Shown: positions 52,722 through 61,923, counted from the stretch's first letter. The stretch is DNA of 64,000 nt from Silvanigrella paludirubra (GCF_009208775.1 NZ_WFLM01000001.1:475325-539324); one strand, 5' to 3'. The notes: generated from the letters alone by a model not told the origin. Made by a program: numbers and translations.

Positions 52722-53987
52722 GTGAAAAATTTATTATTTATAGTTGAATCATCCGTTTTGGGAGTCAAATATTTATGTGAAGCTGCAAAATATTTAAACT
52801 TTAATCCAGTTATTTTATCTGAAATAACAAATCAAGAAGGAGATGCTAAAAAGCAAATATTAGACGAAACGTATTTAAAATGCGAAACCTCATCATTTGA
52901 TGGAATTGTTGCAGGAATACAAAATTATCATGAAATTTATGAAAATAAAAAAATAGAAGGCCTTGTAACATTACTAGATAGCAGAATTCATATATGCTCT
53001 GAAGTATCTCAATTTTTAAATATAAAAGGAATTGAATCTTCATGTCAAATTACAAAAAACAAACAAAATATATGCCGTGATATTGAGGAATATTCACCAA
53101 AATATTTTTCTCTAGAAGATTTTTATTCTAACAAAATTAGTAATTATTTTAAAAATAATGAAAAAATTTGTATTAAATTAAAATATGGAGCAGGAGGAAA
53201 GGGTTTTTTTATTGTAGATAATTTTGAAATTCTGTTAGAAGAAATTTCAAAAAGATCTTTAACTCCAGAAGAATTTTTTTCTCAATACTTTTTGCAGCAG
53301 TATATTCATGGTGAACTTGTTAGTGTTGAAGGATATTTTTTAAATAATGAAGTTAATATTTTTGAATTTACAGGAAGAAGAAAGATAAAAGACACTGAAT
53401 GTTCACTTGTTTTTCCTTATAGTAAAAATATTACTTTAATTCAAAAAGATAAAATATATGATTGTTTATTAAAAATTAAGAGTCATTATAAATTAAAAAA
53501 ATCTTTTTTTCATATTGAATTCATAATAACTGCTAATGATATATACTTAATTGATGCAAATATTGGTAGGCCACCAGGGGGTAATTTAATTGAGCTTATT
53601 TGTTATTCATTTGGTATAAGTGTTACAGATTTTTTTAAAAACTATCTTTCTATTGTCCTTAAAAGTAATGAATTTTTAAATTTTAAAAAAATAAAAATAA
53701 AAGACAATATTTATACTTTTAATGATACATTAAATTCAAGTAAATCTTATTTGGGTGTAGGCTATGGAGTTCCTTTAAGTACAACTTTTATTTCTCTTGA
53801 TTATACATCAAATGATAACCTTTCATATATCAATGCAATTGATCCAAATACAAAAGTGTGTAAAATGGGTGAAACAAATTGGGCATGGGTTGGTTTAGTT
53901 TCAGGAGAAGAATCAAATGTAATAAGTGAATTAAGTAAAATTAAAATTATTACTACAGATGGAGTATTTTCACCAGTATGGCATTAA
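52722..53987 (+). CDS. ATP-grasp amino-acid ligase
   Basis: 421 residues from the GTG at 52722 (AAAGG ten bases before; an ATG two bases earlier is followed directly by a stop). The open frame extends upstream, but only into the previous gene. ATP-grasp elements: KLKYGAGGKGFFIVDNF (glycine-rich lid), QQYIHGELVSVEGYF, FFHIEFIITANDIYLIDANI with GRPPGGNLIEL, giving the Glu and Asn metal ligands. This is the class of carboxylate-amine ligases that make dipeptides and peptide antibiotics (BacD-, DdaF-like). It probably joins the modified amino acid to a second amino acid or amine. The MFS gene starts 10 bases before its stop. Confidence 0.78.
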   Translation: MKNLLFIVESSVLGVKYLCEAAKYLNFNPVILSEITNQEGDAKKQILDETYLKCETSSFDGIVAGIQNYHEIYENKKIEGLVTLLDSRIHICSEVSQFLNIKGIESSCQITKNKQNICRDIEEYSPKYFSLEDFYSNKISNYFKNNEKICIKLKYGAGGKGFFIVDNFEILLEEISKRSLTPEEFFSQYFLQQYIHGELVSVEGYFLNNEVNIFEFTGRRKIKDTECSLVFPYSKNITLIQKDKIYDCLLKIKSHYKLKKSFFHIEFIITANDIYLIDANIGRPPGGNLIELICYSFGISVTDFFKNYLSIVLKSNEFLNFKKIKIKDNIYTFNDTLNSSKSYLGVGYGVPLSTTFISLDYTSNDNLSYINAIDPNTKVCKMGETNWAWVGLVSGEESNVISELSKIKIITTDGVFSPVWH

Positions 53988-55267
53988 ATAGCATTACTCA
54001 AATATTAAAAATAAATAAAGATGGTTTTTCTATACCATTTTTAACAATCCGCTGTTTCACCGTTTTTTGTGAACAAGCGATACTTTTTTTTATCCCTATT
54101 TATATATATTCTTTAACAAACCGCACATCATTCTCGGGAATTTCATTTGTAATAGAGTGGCTTCCTACACTATTGCTTATACCATATGCAGGAATTTTAT
54201 TAGATAAATTTCCTACCAAGGTTTCGTATTTTCTTATTGATTTTTTAAGAGCAATTATTATTTCACTATTGTCTATTTTTATTATATTTAATTTAAATTG
54301 GGTTCTTATTGCATTTTGTTCTTCGATTTTAGCAATATTAAGTGCATTAAGTTTTGTCTGCCAAGAAAAAGTTCTTGCCACAAAATTTATTGGAAGTAAA
54401 TTTGTTTCTTTCCAAATGACTTTACAAATATTTGAACAGTTAGGAACTATTTTTGGCCCACTTGTAGGTGTTTTCTTTATTAAAAAAAGTGAAATATTTT
54501 ATTTTTTATTTGGTTGTTCCACATTTTTTGTGATAACCTCAATTATAATGCCTTTACTTTTAAAACACTCTCGTTTTCACGAGCCAAAATTAAAAATAAA
54601 TAATTTTAAATCGAATGTTATAAAACAACTCTATAGTTCAATTTCTTATATAGTAAAAAATAAGCCTTTACTATTTATAATTTTTATTACACTTTGTGTA
54701 AATTTTACTTATGGTTATGTTAATGTTATTACTCCATTTCGTGTCATAACAGAACTTGGAAAATCAAATTCAGATATTCTTATTTTAACATCGTATGCTG
54801 CTATTGTAAGTATAGTTATTCTAATCATTTCATTTATTTTTGTAAATATAAATAAAATGTATTTAGGAATTGCCTCATTTATTTCAATAATGATTGGAGC
54901 CTTTGTAATTTGCACAAGTACAAGTTACCATTTTTATATTATTGGTTATTGCATGATCTTTTCATTGTTACCTATGTTTTCGGTGTTTATTAGGTATTTT
55001 AGAAATATATTTACAGATAAAGAATTATTTTCACAAGTTGTAAGTGCAATTGTTGTAATTAATAGATTGAGCTTTCCAATTGTTGGATCATGCATAGCTT
55101 TAACTTCATTATTATTTAATCCAAAATATTTTTTAATAGGATGTCTTGTATTTTTTTCTTTATTTGGTTTTATTGCGTTTAGAATTTTAAAGTTTTATTG
55201 TGAAATGCAAGTAGATTTAGAAGTTAAAACAATACAAACTACAAGTTTGCTTAAAGGAAAAACATGA
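53978..55267 (+). CDS. MFS exporter
   Basis: 429-residue transporter with about 12 membrane segments and the short motifs of the MFS drug/metabolite exporter class (LLIPYAGILLDKFPTKVS resembles motif A). Two six-segment halves are visible, separated by a loop with a Lys-rich stretch (FHEPKLKINNFKSN). Its ATG lies inside the last codons of the ATP-grasp gene, so translation is coupled. It probably exports the cluster product, or protects the cell from it. The last bases overlap the start of the racemase gene (ATGA). Confidence 0.82.
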   Translation: MALNSITQILKINKDGFSIPFLTIRCFTVFCEQAILFFIPIYIYSLTNRTSFSGISFVIEWLPTLLLIPYAGILLDKFPTKVSYFLIDFLRAIIISLLSIFIIFNLNWVLIAFCSSILAILSALSFVCQEKVLATKFIGSKFVSFQMTLQIFEQLGTIFGPLVGVFFIKKSEIFYFLFGCSTFFVITSIIMPLLLKHSRFHEPKLKINNFKSNVIKQLYSSISYIVKNKPLLFIIFITLCVNFTYGYVNVITPFRVITELGKSNSDILILTSYAAIVSIVILIISFIFVNINKMYLGIASFISIMIGAFVICTSTSYHFYIIGYCMIFSLLPMFSVFIRYFRNIFTDKELFSQVVSAIVVINRLSFPIVGSCIALTSLLFNPKYFLIGCLVFFSLFGFIAFRILKFYCEMQVDLEVKTIQTTSLLKGKT

Positions 55268-56028
55268 AATTTGATAATTACATTCCACAAGTTAATTCAA
55301 ATCATTATATAAATAAACCAAAAATTGGAATTATTGCAGGTATGGGGCCAAAATCAACTGGCCCATTTATAGAAAAAGTAATATTTTATTTTCAAACTAT
55401 TTTAAATTTTCAAAAAGATGATGATTTTCCTTATATAAATATTATTTCACTTCCAACACCATTTAGTATTAAAGAAACTATCGATAAAAATATTACATTA
55501 TTTGATTTAAAATATTCTTTAGATTCTTTATCAAACAGTAAAATAAATTTTATAGCAATACCATGTAACACAGTTCATAAATATTTTACAGAGTATAAAG
55601 AGTTTACTAATATTCCTATACTTAATATAATTGATGAAACAGTTAATTTTATAATACAAAATACTAAGGATAAAAAAATAGCTTTACTTGCAACAGCAAG
55701 TACTATTTCTTCAGAACTTTATCAAAATGAATTTAATAAAAATGGCTTATCTCTTATATTAGATTCCAGTATCCAAGAAAAATTTGATTCACTTTTAAAT
55801 ATGATTAAAAATATCGAATTTTCTGATGAAATAAAAATTGAAAAATGGCTTTCTCTTGAAAAAGAATTAATTACAAAAGGTGCAAAATCTATTCTTTCAG
55901 CATGTACAGATCTGTCATTTTTTCTTAATAAATTACCATTTAAGCAAAAACTAATATGTTTTGATTCTATGGATATTTTAGCGAAACAAGTTGTAATATA
56001 TTATTCAAAACTTGCAAATATTAATTAA
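55264..56028 (+). CDS. Aspartate/glutamate-racemase-family enzyme
   Basis: 254-residue cofactor-independent racemase of the Asp/Glu family. It starts GIIAGMGPKSTGPFIEKVI, and the two catalytic Cys are C101 (IAIPCNTVHKY) and C214 (LSACTDLSFFL), with LLATASTISSELYQ between. The second Cys motif is ACTD where the family usually has GCTE. Its start codon overlaps the MFS stop by four bases (ATGA). It can supply a D-amino acid (for instance D-Asp or D-Asn) as building block. PLP is not needed. Confidence 0.82.
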   Translation: MKFDNYIPQVNSNHYINKPKIGIIAGMGPKSTGPFIEKVIFYFQTILNFQKDDDFPYINIISLPTPFSIKETIDKNITLFDLKYSLDSLSNSKINFIAIPCNTVHKYFTEYKEFTNIPILNIIDETVNFIIQNTKDKKIALLATASTISSELYQNEFNKNGLSLILDSSIQEKFDSLLNMIKNIEFSDEIKIEKWLSLEKELITKGAKSILSACTDLSFFLNKLPFKQKLICFDSMDILAKQVVIYYSKLANIN

Positions 56029-56053
56029 TAATTTTAAGATGTAGGGTAAAAAA

Positions 56054-56563
56054 ATGTTAGTTTCTGATAATCTTATTTCATATTTAAATCAATCTTTTGC
56101 AAAGTATTCCTTATTAGATCATAAACCAACATTAACCAGTGAAGAAAGTTTGAGCGTAAGAATTGAAGCTGGATATAAAAACATTGTGGGTGCTAAAGCT
56201 TTATTACTTGAACTATTGCAAAAAGATATTGAATTACGAGAAAGGGTATTGTGCATACTTCCTGGTAGTTCAAAATTAAATGAAAAAAAATTAGTTGAAG
56301 CTATTGGATATGGAAAGAAATTAAAATTTTTAGATAAAGAAACTATGTTAAGAGATTATAACCTTGTTCCTGGTAGTGTTCCGCCCTTTGGTAATCCAAT
56401 TATTATTGTTAAACATTTTATCATAGATTCTGATATTTTTCAGGCACCTCTTCTTGGTTTTAATGCGGGATTATTAACGAGATCAATTATAATTGAACCA
56501 CAAGAATATAAAAAAGTTCTTAAAAATTATACTATCGCTTCAATAGCAAATAGGGATATTTAA
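56054..56563 (+). CDS. YbaK/ProX-type aminoacyl-tRNA deacylase-like protein
   Basis: 169-residue protein of the YbaK/EbsC editing family, which hydrolyses mischarged tRNAs in trans (for example Ala- or Cys-tRNA-Pro). Signatures are GYKNIVGAKALLLEL, with the conserved Lys (K48), RVLCILPGSSKLNEKKLVEA, and LVPGSVPPFGNP (residues 104-114). In a gene cluster that handles an unusual amino acid, a stand-alone deacylase would clear tRNA charged with it, so self-protection is a reasonable inference. It is preceded by GTAGGGTAAAAAA and lies 25 bases behind the racemase. Confidence 0.75.
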   Translation: MLVSDNLISYLNQSFAKYSLLDHKPTLTSEESLSVRIEAGYKNIVGAKALLLELLQKDIELRERVLCILPGSSKLNEKKLVEAIGYGKKLKFLDKETMLRDYNLVPGSVPPFGNPIIIVKHFIIDSDIFQAPLLGFNAGLLTRSIIIEPQEYKKVLKNYTIASIANRDI

Positions 56564-58006
56564 ATGAATACACTTAGGATATCAACTCCTTTGATCTCAC
56601 TTGATTTATCTCCATTTTATTTAAAATCAGGTGATTATGATTTAGCGCGAGCCCTCTTTTCGCCTTGGTTTTTATATGATGGTAATATTAAGCCATATTT
56701 AATTGAAAAATACTCAGCAAATGAAAATTTTACTATATTTCGTTTTGAAATAAAAAAAAATCTTTACTTTCATAATAAAAGAGAAGTTAATTCACAAGAT
56801 TTTAAATTTAGTTTGCAAAGAGGAATGCTTTTTAATGCAAGAAATAGTTTTAAAAATATTTTACTTTGTATTGAAGGTTCATATCAAATTGATGATTTTA
56901 CTGATATATATAAAGACTGTGTTTCAGGAATTAAATTAATTAATAATTATACATTTGATATTATTTTAAAATATCCTTGTTCTCATTTTCCTATCTATTT
57001 TACTAGGTCTGCTTTAAGTATTGTTCCGTATGAAGCACTTGATGATGATAAACCTTGGCTTTGGAAAAAATATCCTATTGGAACGGGAGCATTTCAAGTA
57101 ATTGAAAATATAAATAATAAAGTACAATTAGAGTTAATTAAATTTCCATTACATTTTTCAACTAACAGCTCATTGTTTCAAAAGATAATTTTTAGCCAAC
57201 CGAATTCTGAATTTAAAGCTGATATTACTTTAGATCAAGAATATTCATATTATCCAAATTTTTTGCATGTTGAATCTAAATTTTCGATGATTATTGCCCT
57301 TGAGCATTTTCATCATACAGGACCAACAGAATATTTTTTATTTTTGAGAAAATTAATAAATTCTGCGCTTGATAAAAATATTTTTATTAAATACTATATA
57401 GAAAATTCTAATTTATCGGCCATTGAAACAAATCAATTTTTACCCACTTCTATAAAAAAGTATAATTTTATAAAAAAAATGGATGATTTTAATTCATTAT
57501 ATATAGAATTTTTAGAAAAATTTGAAAAAATCCCTTTTATTAATATTGTTGTATATAATTTATATGGTAAAGAATCTATTATCTATAAACTTCAAATATT
57601 ATTATTTGAAACTCTGCAAAATTTTAATTTGCCTGTACAAATTAAATATTGTGACTCACTTGATTTTGATTTAAATCCTATTCAGCATTATGTTATTTTA
57701 GCAAGCTCAAGTTTTAACTATCCAGTGCAAGATAATTTATCTTTATTTTTTTCAAATACAAATGAAATTTTTCGTTATGAAGACTCTGATCTGTTGAATT
57801 TAAAAAAAATAATAAAACAAGCTGGTATTGAAAATAATTTGGATAAAAAAGAAGAATTGTATTTAAAGTTTCACGAAAATTTAATAAATTTAGGTTTAAT
57901 ATATCCACTATTCGAAACTTTTGAATATGCTTGTATCAATACTTCCATAATGGATCCAAAAAAAATATTTTATCATGGATACCATCCATATTATGAGTTT
58001 ATGTAG
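56564..58006 (+). CDS. Family-5 solute-binding-like protein without a signal peptide
   Basis: 480 residues resembling the peptide/nickel-binding SBP_bac_5 family: NENFTIFRFEIKKNLYFHNK, VNSQDFKFSLQRGM, YPIGTGAFQVIENINNK, and the later VQDNLSLFFSNTNEI. It begins directly with MNTLRISTPLISLDLSP, without a hydrophobic signal, and the ATG is immediately after the deacylase stop, so there is no room for one. It should therefore be cytoplasmic, like the ligand-sensing C-terminal domain of SgrR, but there is no DNA-binding domain. It could bind the cluster's peptide-like product or precursor. Nothing suggests an ABC transporter nearby. Confidence 0.6.
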   Translation: MNTLRISTPLISLDLSPFYLKSGDYDLARALFSPWFLYDGNIKPYLIEKYSANENFTIFRFEIKKNLYFHNKREVNSQDFKFSLQRGMLFNARNSFKNILLCIEGSYQIDDFTDIYKDCVSGIKLINNYTFDIILKYPCSHFPIYFTRSALSIVPYEALDDDKPWLWKKYPIGTGAFQVIENINNKVQLELIKFPLHFSTNSSLFQKIIFSQPNSEFKADITLDQEYSYYPNFLHVESKFSMIIALEHFHHTGPTEYFLFLRKLINSALDKNIFIKYYIENSNLSAIETNQFLPTSIKKYNFIKKMDDFNSLYIEFLEKFEKIPFINIVVYNLYGKESIIYKLQILLFETLQNFNLPVQIKYCDSLDFDLNPIQHYVILASSSFNYPVQDNLSLFFSNTNEIFRYEDSDLLNLKKIIKQAGIENNLDKKEELYLKFHENLINLGLIYPLFETFEYACINTSIMDPKKIFYHGYHPYYEFM

Positions 58007-58088
58007 CTCTTTTATTTTTTGGTTAACCCAAGTTTTCAAACAAGTTAACAGCAGATGACAAAAAACTCATAACTTACAACTCATAACA

Positions 58089-58119
58089 TTAACCGAATGC
58101 CATTGACTTGCAAATAACC
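58089..58119 (+). repeat. IS6-type terminal-repeat-like sequence, copy 2
   Basis: TTAACCGAATGCCATTGACT, then TGCAAATAACC. The first part matches the copy at 50357 and both parts match the copy at 59269. TTGCAAATA is similar to the end of IS26-type elements. It lies 80 bases after the last gene of the cluster. The remainder of 58007-58268 holds nothing else I recognise. Confidence 0.4.
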
Positions 58120-58268
58120 TCTATATTACAATACATAATCTAGAGATGAACATAAGTTAAAATTACCTTCCATATTAATATTGCTCTTTACCTTATAAAA
58201 AGTATTATAAAAATATAAAGTTCAGATAACTGATAAAATATCCAAAATAATTTTGGAAGGAGTTCTGT

Positions 58269-59057
58269 ATGACAAAAATTTGGATTGTTGATGCTTTTAC
58301 AGACACTGCTTATAGAGGAAATCCTGCTGCAGTGATGATTGTAGACGAATTTCCACTAAATATGCTGCAAATTGCCAAAGAAATGAATTTATCAGAAACA
58401 GCCTTTGTAATGCCACTAGGTGGAAATCGATTTCATATACGTTGGTTTACTCCTACTGCAGAAGTAAAGCTTTGTGGTCATGCGACACTTGCTGCAGCTC
58501 ATGTTTTAATGTCTACGAAGTTAATTTTAAGTGACAGTATTATATTTGATTCATTATCAAACGAACTTTTGGTAAATAAAATATCTGATTCATATTCGTT
58601 AGACTTTCCTTTACAAAAAATTGGTCAAAACATATCTAAAGAGCTTTATAAAAAAGCTTTACAATTAAATGACGAAATTCTTGAAGTAGTAAAAGCATTT
58701 GACGATGTTTTAGTTCTTGTTAAGGATGAGGATATTGTAAAAGAATTATCCCCAGATTTTTCAAGATTATTGGAGGTTGATGCAAGAGGAGTTATTGTTA
58801 CAACTCATTCTTCGAAATATGATTTTGTTTCTAGATTTTTTGCTCCTAAATTAGGTGTAAACGAAGATCCTGTTACGGGTTCTGCACATTGTAAACTTGC
58901 TGATTATTGGAGTAAAAAATTAAATAAAAAAGAATTAATTGCCTATCAAGCAAGTGAAAGAGGAGGTGTTATTAAAATTTTAGTTAACGATGAAAGAGTT
59001 ATATTAAATGGAAAAGCTATAACAATTCTTGAAGGTAAATGGTTAGTTCAAATTTAA
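58269..59057 (+). CDS. PhzF-family isomerase
   Basis: 262-residue member of the PhzF family, named for the isomerase of phenazine biosynthesis. The conserved YRGNPAAVMIVDEF, the catalytic Glu in LSETAFVMP (E45), RWFTPTAEVKLCGHATLAAA and EDPVTGSAHCKLADYW are all present. Most bacterial members are not in phenazine clusters and their substrates are unknown. GGAAGGAGTTCTGT gives a strong ribosome-binding site. It stands alone between two of the IS6-like repeats, so it may be part of the mobile block, but a link to the preceding seven genes is unproven. Confidence 0.88.
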   Translation: MTKIWIVDAFTDTAYRGNPAAVMIVDEFPLNMLQIAKEMNLSETAFVMPLGGNRFHIRWFTPTAEVKLCGHATLAAAHVLMSTKLILSDSIIFDSLSNELLVNKISDSYSLDFPLQKIGQNISKELYKKALQLNDEILEVVKAFDDVLVLVKDEDIVKELSPDFSRLLEVDARGVIVTTHSSKYDFVSRFFAPKLGVNEDPVTGSAHCKLADYWSKKLNKKELIAYQASERGGVIKILVNDERVILNGKAITILEGKWLVQI

Positions 59058-59458
59058 ATCTAATGAAAAATGAGAATATATAATTGATTCCTTTATTTTA
59101 ATATTTCAAAAGTATGCCAAAAAAAAAATTGGAAATTAGCTCAAAATTGCTTTCCAAAAAGATGAAATATTTTTAGTCCTTTTTCATTTAGAATTATCTT
59201 TGCTTTTTGCATCAAAGCGCCCAAGACCCCTATTCAGCGAAAATGATTGGTCAATATTACAAGATTTCTTAACCTAATGCCAATGATCTAGGGGATTCAT
59301 GCAAATAACCACAATTTTATTCTCGTCATTTTGAAATAAGCTCTATTTTGATAATTTAAAAAACTAAATTTATTATTAATATAGATTTACTTTATCATAA
59401 TTTACAAATTTAAATTTAGGATTTTTATAAGATCATTTTCGTATTTAAAAAATATTTA
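59058..59458. other. Intergenic region with a short gene remnant
   Basis: 400 bases, AT-rich, with no intact gene. At 59208-59276 a short plus-strand frame, ASKRPRPLFSENDWSILQDF followed by a stop, looks like the end of a gene that has lost its start; I do not recognise it. An IS6-like repeat follows at 59269. Confidence 0.35.
59269..59310 (+). repeat. IS6-type terminal-repeat-like sequence, copy 3
   Basis: TTAACCTAATGCCAATGATC, then TAGGGGATTCATGCAAATAACC. Both blocks match copy 2 at 58089, with an 11-base insertion between them, so the two are related; copy 1 shares the left block. Confidence 0.4.
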
Positions 59459-60922
59459 TTAATTTAAATTATCTATATAGATTAGCATGTTTTTAGAAAC
59501 TATTTCTGCTTGTTCTAAACAGTCTGAAATGGAAGGACCTTTTATATAATTGCCAGTAAAAAAGAGACCCGGAACCAATGCTTCTATTTTCCAAATAGCT
59601 TCAAGAACTTTGTCTTGTTCTATTGTTGCTAAAGGAATATAATTATCCCATTTAACAACATGAGTGAAATCAAAATAAATATTTTTATCAATAATTTTAG
59701 TTTCCAATAATCTTAATTTTGAAATTTCAATTAATTCTTCATTTGATTTTTGATTTATGAGGGGATTTCTATCACCGCCTAATAAAACTCTGAACAAATT
59801 AGAATTAGTCGGGGCATGACTAGGGTAGGTGGAATGAACAAAAATTGTTCCTAAAATATCTTTAGACCATTCACCTGCTAGAGCGCCAAAGCCTTTGATG
59901 GATGTTGTATTTTCTGGAATATTACTGGAACCTAATCCAATAATTGCAATGCTATGTGACTCAATGTTTTTTAATTTAAGAAAGGATTTTTCTAATTCTC
60001 CTTTTTCTAATTCCATTGATTGAATGGAAATATTTTGATCTCTCCATGGTTGTCCTGAATACAATACACAATGATATTGTTCTTGATATAAATTATTTTC
60101 TTTTAGAAAATTTACAGATATAAAATTAGACTCTCTTTTTATTAAATTAACATTAGAATTTAAATTTAAAACAAGTTCAATATTATTTTTTAAGCATTCT
60201 TTTTTTAATTCATTAAATAAAGTATTTACTAGAAATTCCATTCCATTCGAAAAACTTGCCAATCCTTTTGGAGAGGATTTTTTCTTTTTTAAAAACAAAT
60301 TTTTGCATAAATGAATAAAACCCATTTTTATTAGACTACCATAACCGTTTTCTAGTGATTGTAGTTTAGGAAAAGTATACCTTAATAATAACTTTCTTGA
60401 TCCACCACCCCAAATTCCAAAAGATAGGGAAACAAGAAAAGTATTTGCAAATTTTTTTCCAAAACGACGTTCAAAAAATGAATAAAGGGTTTCATTTAAA
60501 TTAATAGTTTTAGGTTTTTTAATAAATATTTCTAAAAATATTCTAAAAATATCTTTAAATTTTAATAATCCACTCTTTTTTAATTTAAAAATATTTGGTG
60601 TTAAAGCCACGCATAATTTTTGAGTTAAAATATAACGTTTTTGTTCTTTTTGGTTTGGTAAAATGACTTGATTTTCTATTTTTAAATCTTGAAGGCATTT
60701 TAAAAATGATTCTCTATTTAATAAAACTCCTTGAGCACCATGCTCTAGTCTAAAATGATTTATATATGTGCTTTTAAGAACACCACCAATCGTTTCTTCT
60801 TTATCAAAAAGAGCTATTTTTTTTATATTTTTATTTTCACTTCTAGATAAAAGATAGGCGGATCTTAGACCAGATATTCCTGCACCAATAACAGCTATAT
60901 CTATGCTTTTGTTCTGACTCAT
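59459..60922 (-). CDS. hemY: Protoporphyrinogen oxidase (HemY/PPOX type)
   Basis: 487-residue FAD-dependent oxidase that converts protoporphyrinogen IX to protoporphyrin IX in haem synthesis. The dinucleotide-binding motif is IAVIGAGISGLRSAYLL, followed by EETIGGVLKSTY and LEHGAQGVLLNRESFL. Mid-protein LVSLSFGIWGGGSRKLLLRY and SFSNGMEFLVNTLFNEL fit the PPOX family (usually GVYAGDPxxLS and GGMxxL). The C-terminus LVPGLFFTGNYIKGPSISDC with LEQAEIV binds FAD. It is transcribed alone, TATAAGGTC preceding the ATG. No other hem genes are nearby. Confidence 0.88.
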   Translation of the reverse strand: MSQNKSIDIAVIGAGISGLRSAYLLSRSENKNIKKIALFDKEETIGGVLKSTYINHFRLEHGAQGVLLNRESFLKCLQDLKIENQVILPNQKEQKRYILTQKLCVALTPNIFKLKKSGLLKFKDIFRIFLEIFIKKPKTINLNETLYSFFERRFGKKFANTFLVSLSFGIWGGGSRKLLLRYTFPKLQSLENGYGSLIKMGFIHLCKNLFLKKKKSSPKGLASFSNGMEFLVNTLFNELKKECLKNNIELVLNLNSNVNLIKRESNFISVNFLKENNLYQEQYHCVLYSGQPWRDQNISIQSMELEKGELEKSFLKLKNIESHSIAIIGLGSSNIPENTTSIKGFGALAGEWSKDILGTIFVHSTYPSHAPTNSNLFRVLLGGDRNPLINQKSNEELIEISKLRLLETKIIDKNIYFDFTHVVKWDNYIPLATIEQDKVLEAIWKIEALVPGLFFTGNYIKGPSISDCLEQAEIVSKNMLIYIDNLN

Positions 60923-61135
60923 ATATTTAGACCTTATAACAGAAAAATCTCAAAAACCGTGGGCATCATGATTTATTTTCTAAATTCCGTCAATAATAAT
61001 CTTAGGTATTAAATATAAATTTCCAAAAGGAAGTTTTGAAAAAATTAAGAAATGATTTTTAATATGACTTTTTAAATGTAACATTAAAATTTGAGTTTTG
61101 TTATAAAATTATTTAATGTAAATCGGAACCATTTG

Positions 61136-61270
61136 AAAATAATTTTTGCCGCAAAACGTTTTGGTTCTGCGGATGAAATGGCTAAAGTTGTTTTATTTCT
61201 TGCTTCTTCCGATTCAAGTTACCTATATGGTTCTCACATTTTGGCTGATGGTAGTTTTGCAAATATTTGA
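61136..61270 (+). pseudogene. C-terminal stub of a short-chain dehydrogenase
   Basis: The plus-strand frame reads AAKRFGSADEMAKVVLFLAS then SDSSYLYGSHILADGSF and a stop. This is the end of an SDR-family oxidoreductase (pattern GR-G-x2-E-x-A-x3-FLAS-D, then G-x2-L-x-DGG). Nothing upstream continues it: no catalytic YxxxK or Rossmann motif is found, so only the last 40 residues remain. The next gene begins 20 bases behind. Confidence 0.6.
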
Positions 61271-61290
61271 TGAAATAGGGAAAAAATAAA

Positions 61291-61857
61291 TTGACTTCCA
61301 TACTAAAAAAAGTTTTGCAGTGCAAATACTGCGTGAATGAACTTCCTTTAAAGCCTAAACCAATTTTAAATTTTTCTGCCAGTGCAAAAATTTTAATTGC
61401 TGGACAAGCCCCAGGTATCAAAGCTCATGAATCTGGAATTCCTTGGAATGATCAAAGCGGAGAAAGGTTGAGGGATTGGTTAGGAATAGATAAAGATATA
61501 TTTTATAATCCAAAGAAAATAGCAATAGTTCCTATGGGATTTTGCTATCCAGGTAAAGGAAAATCTGGAGATTTACCACCAAGAAAAGAATGTAAAGAAA
61601 TTTGGTTTGAAAAAATTCATGAAGAATTAAGTAACATTCAATTAAAAATTATTATTGGATCATATGCTCAAGAATATTATTTTTCATTAAAAAATGAAAC
61701 TTTAACGGACGTTGTTAAAGCATGGAAAAAGTATTTACCATCATGTATTCCATTGCCTCATCCCTCACCAAGAAATAATATTTGGTTAAAAAAAAATCCT
61801 TGGTTTGAAAAAGATCTTATACCTGTTCTAAGAAAAAAAGTAGCTTTGTATTTATAA
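61291..61857 (+). CDS. Uracil-DNA glycosylase family protein
   Basis: 188-residue protein of the UDG superfamily (family 4/5-like, COG1573). The N-terminus has CKYCVNELPLKPKPI, followed by ILIAGQAPGIKAHESGIPWN (motif A: GQAPG) and DQSGERLRDWLGI, and near the C-terminus PLPHPSPRNNIW (motif B: HPSPRN). These are typical. The TTG at 61291 is the first usable start, with TAGGG ten bases before; a nearby ATG is followed by a stop. Related proteins are widespread and may remove uracil or other damaged bases. It is convergent with the yceI pseudogene. Confidence 0.82.
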   Translation: MTSILKKVLQCKYCVNELPLKPKPILNFSASAKILIAGQAPGIKAHESGIPWNDQSGERLRDWLGIDKDIFYNPKKIAIVPMGFCYPGKGKSGDLPPRKECKEIWFEKIHEELSNIQLKIIIGSYAQEYYFSLKNETLTDVVKAWKKYLPSCIPLPHPSPRNNIWLKKNPWFEKDLIPVLRKKVALYL

Positions 61858-61923
61858 AAAAACTTAAGTCTTTTAATAATTTTAAAAATACAAAATATTA
61901 AATTTTAATGAAATGACAAAGAA

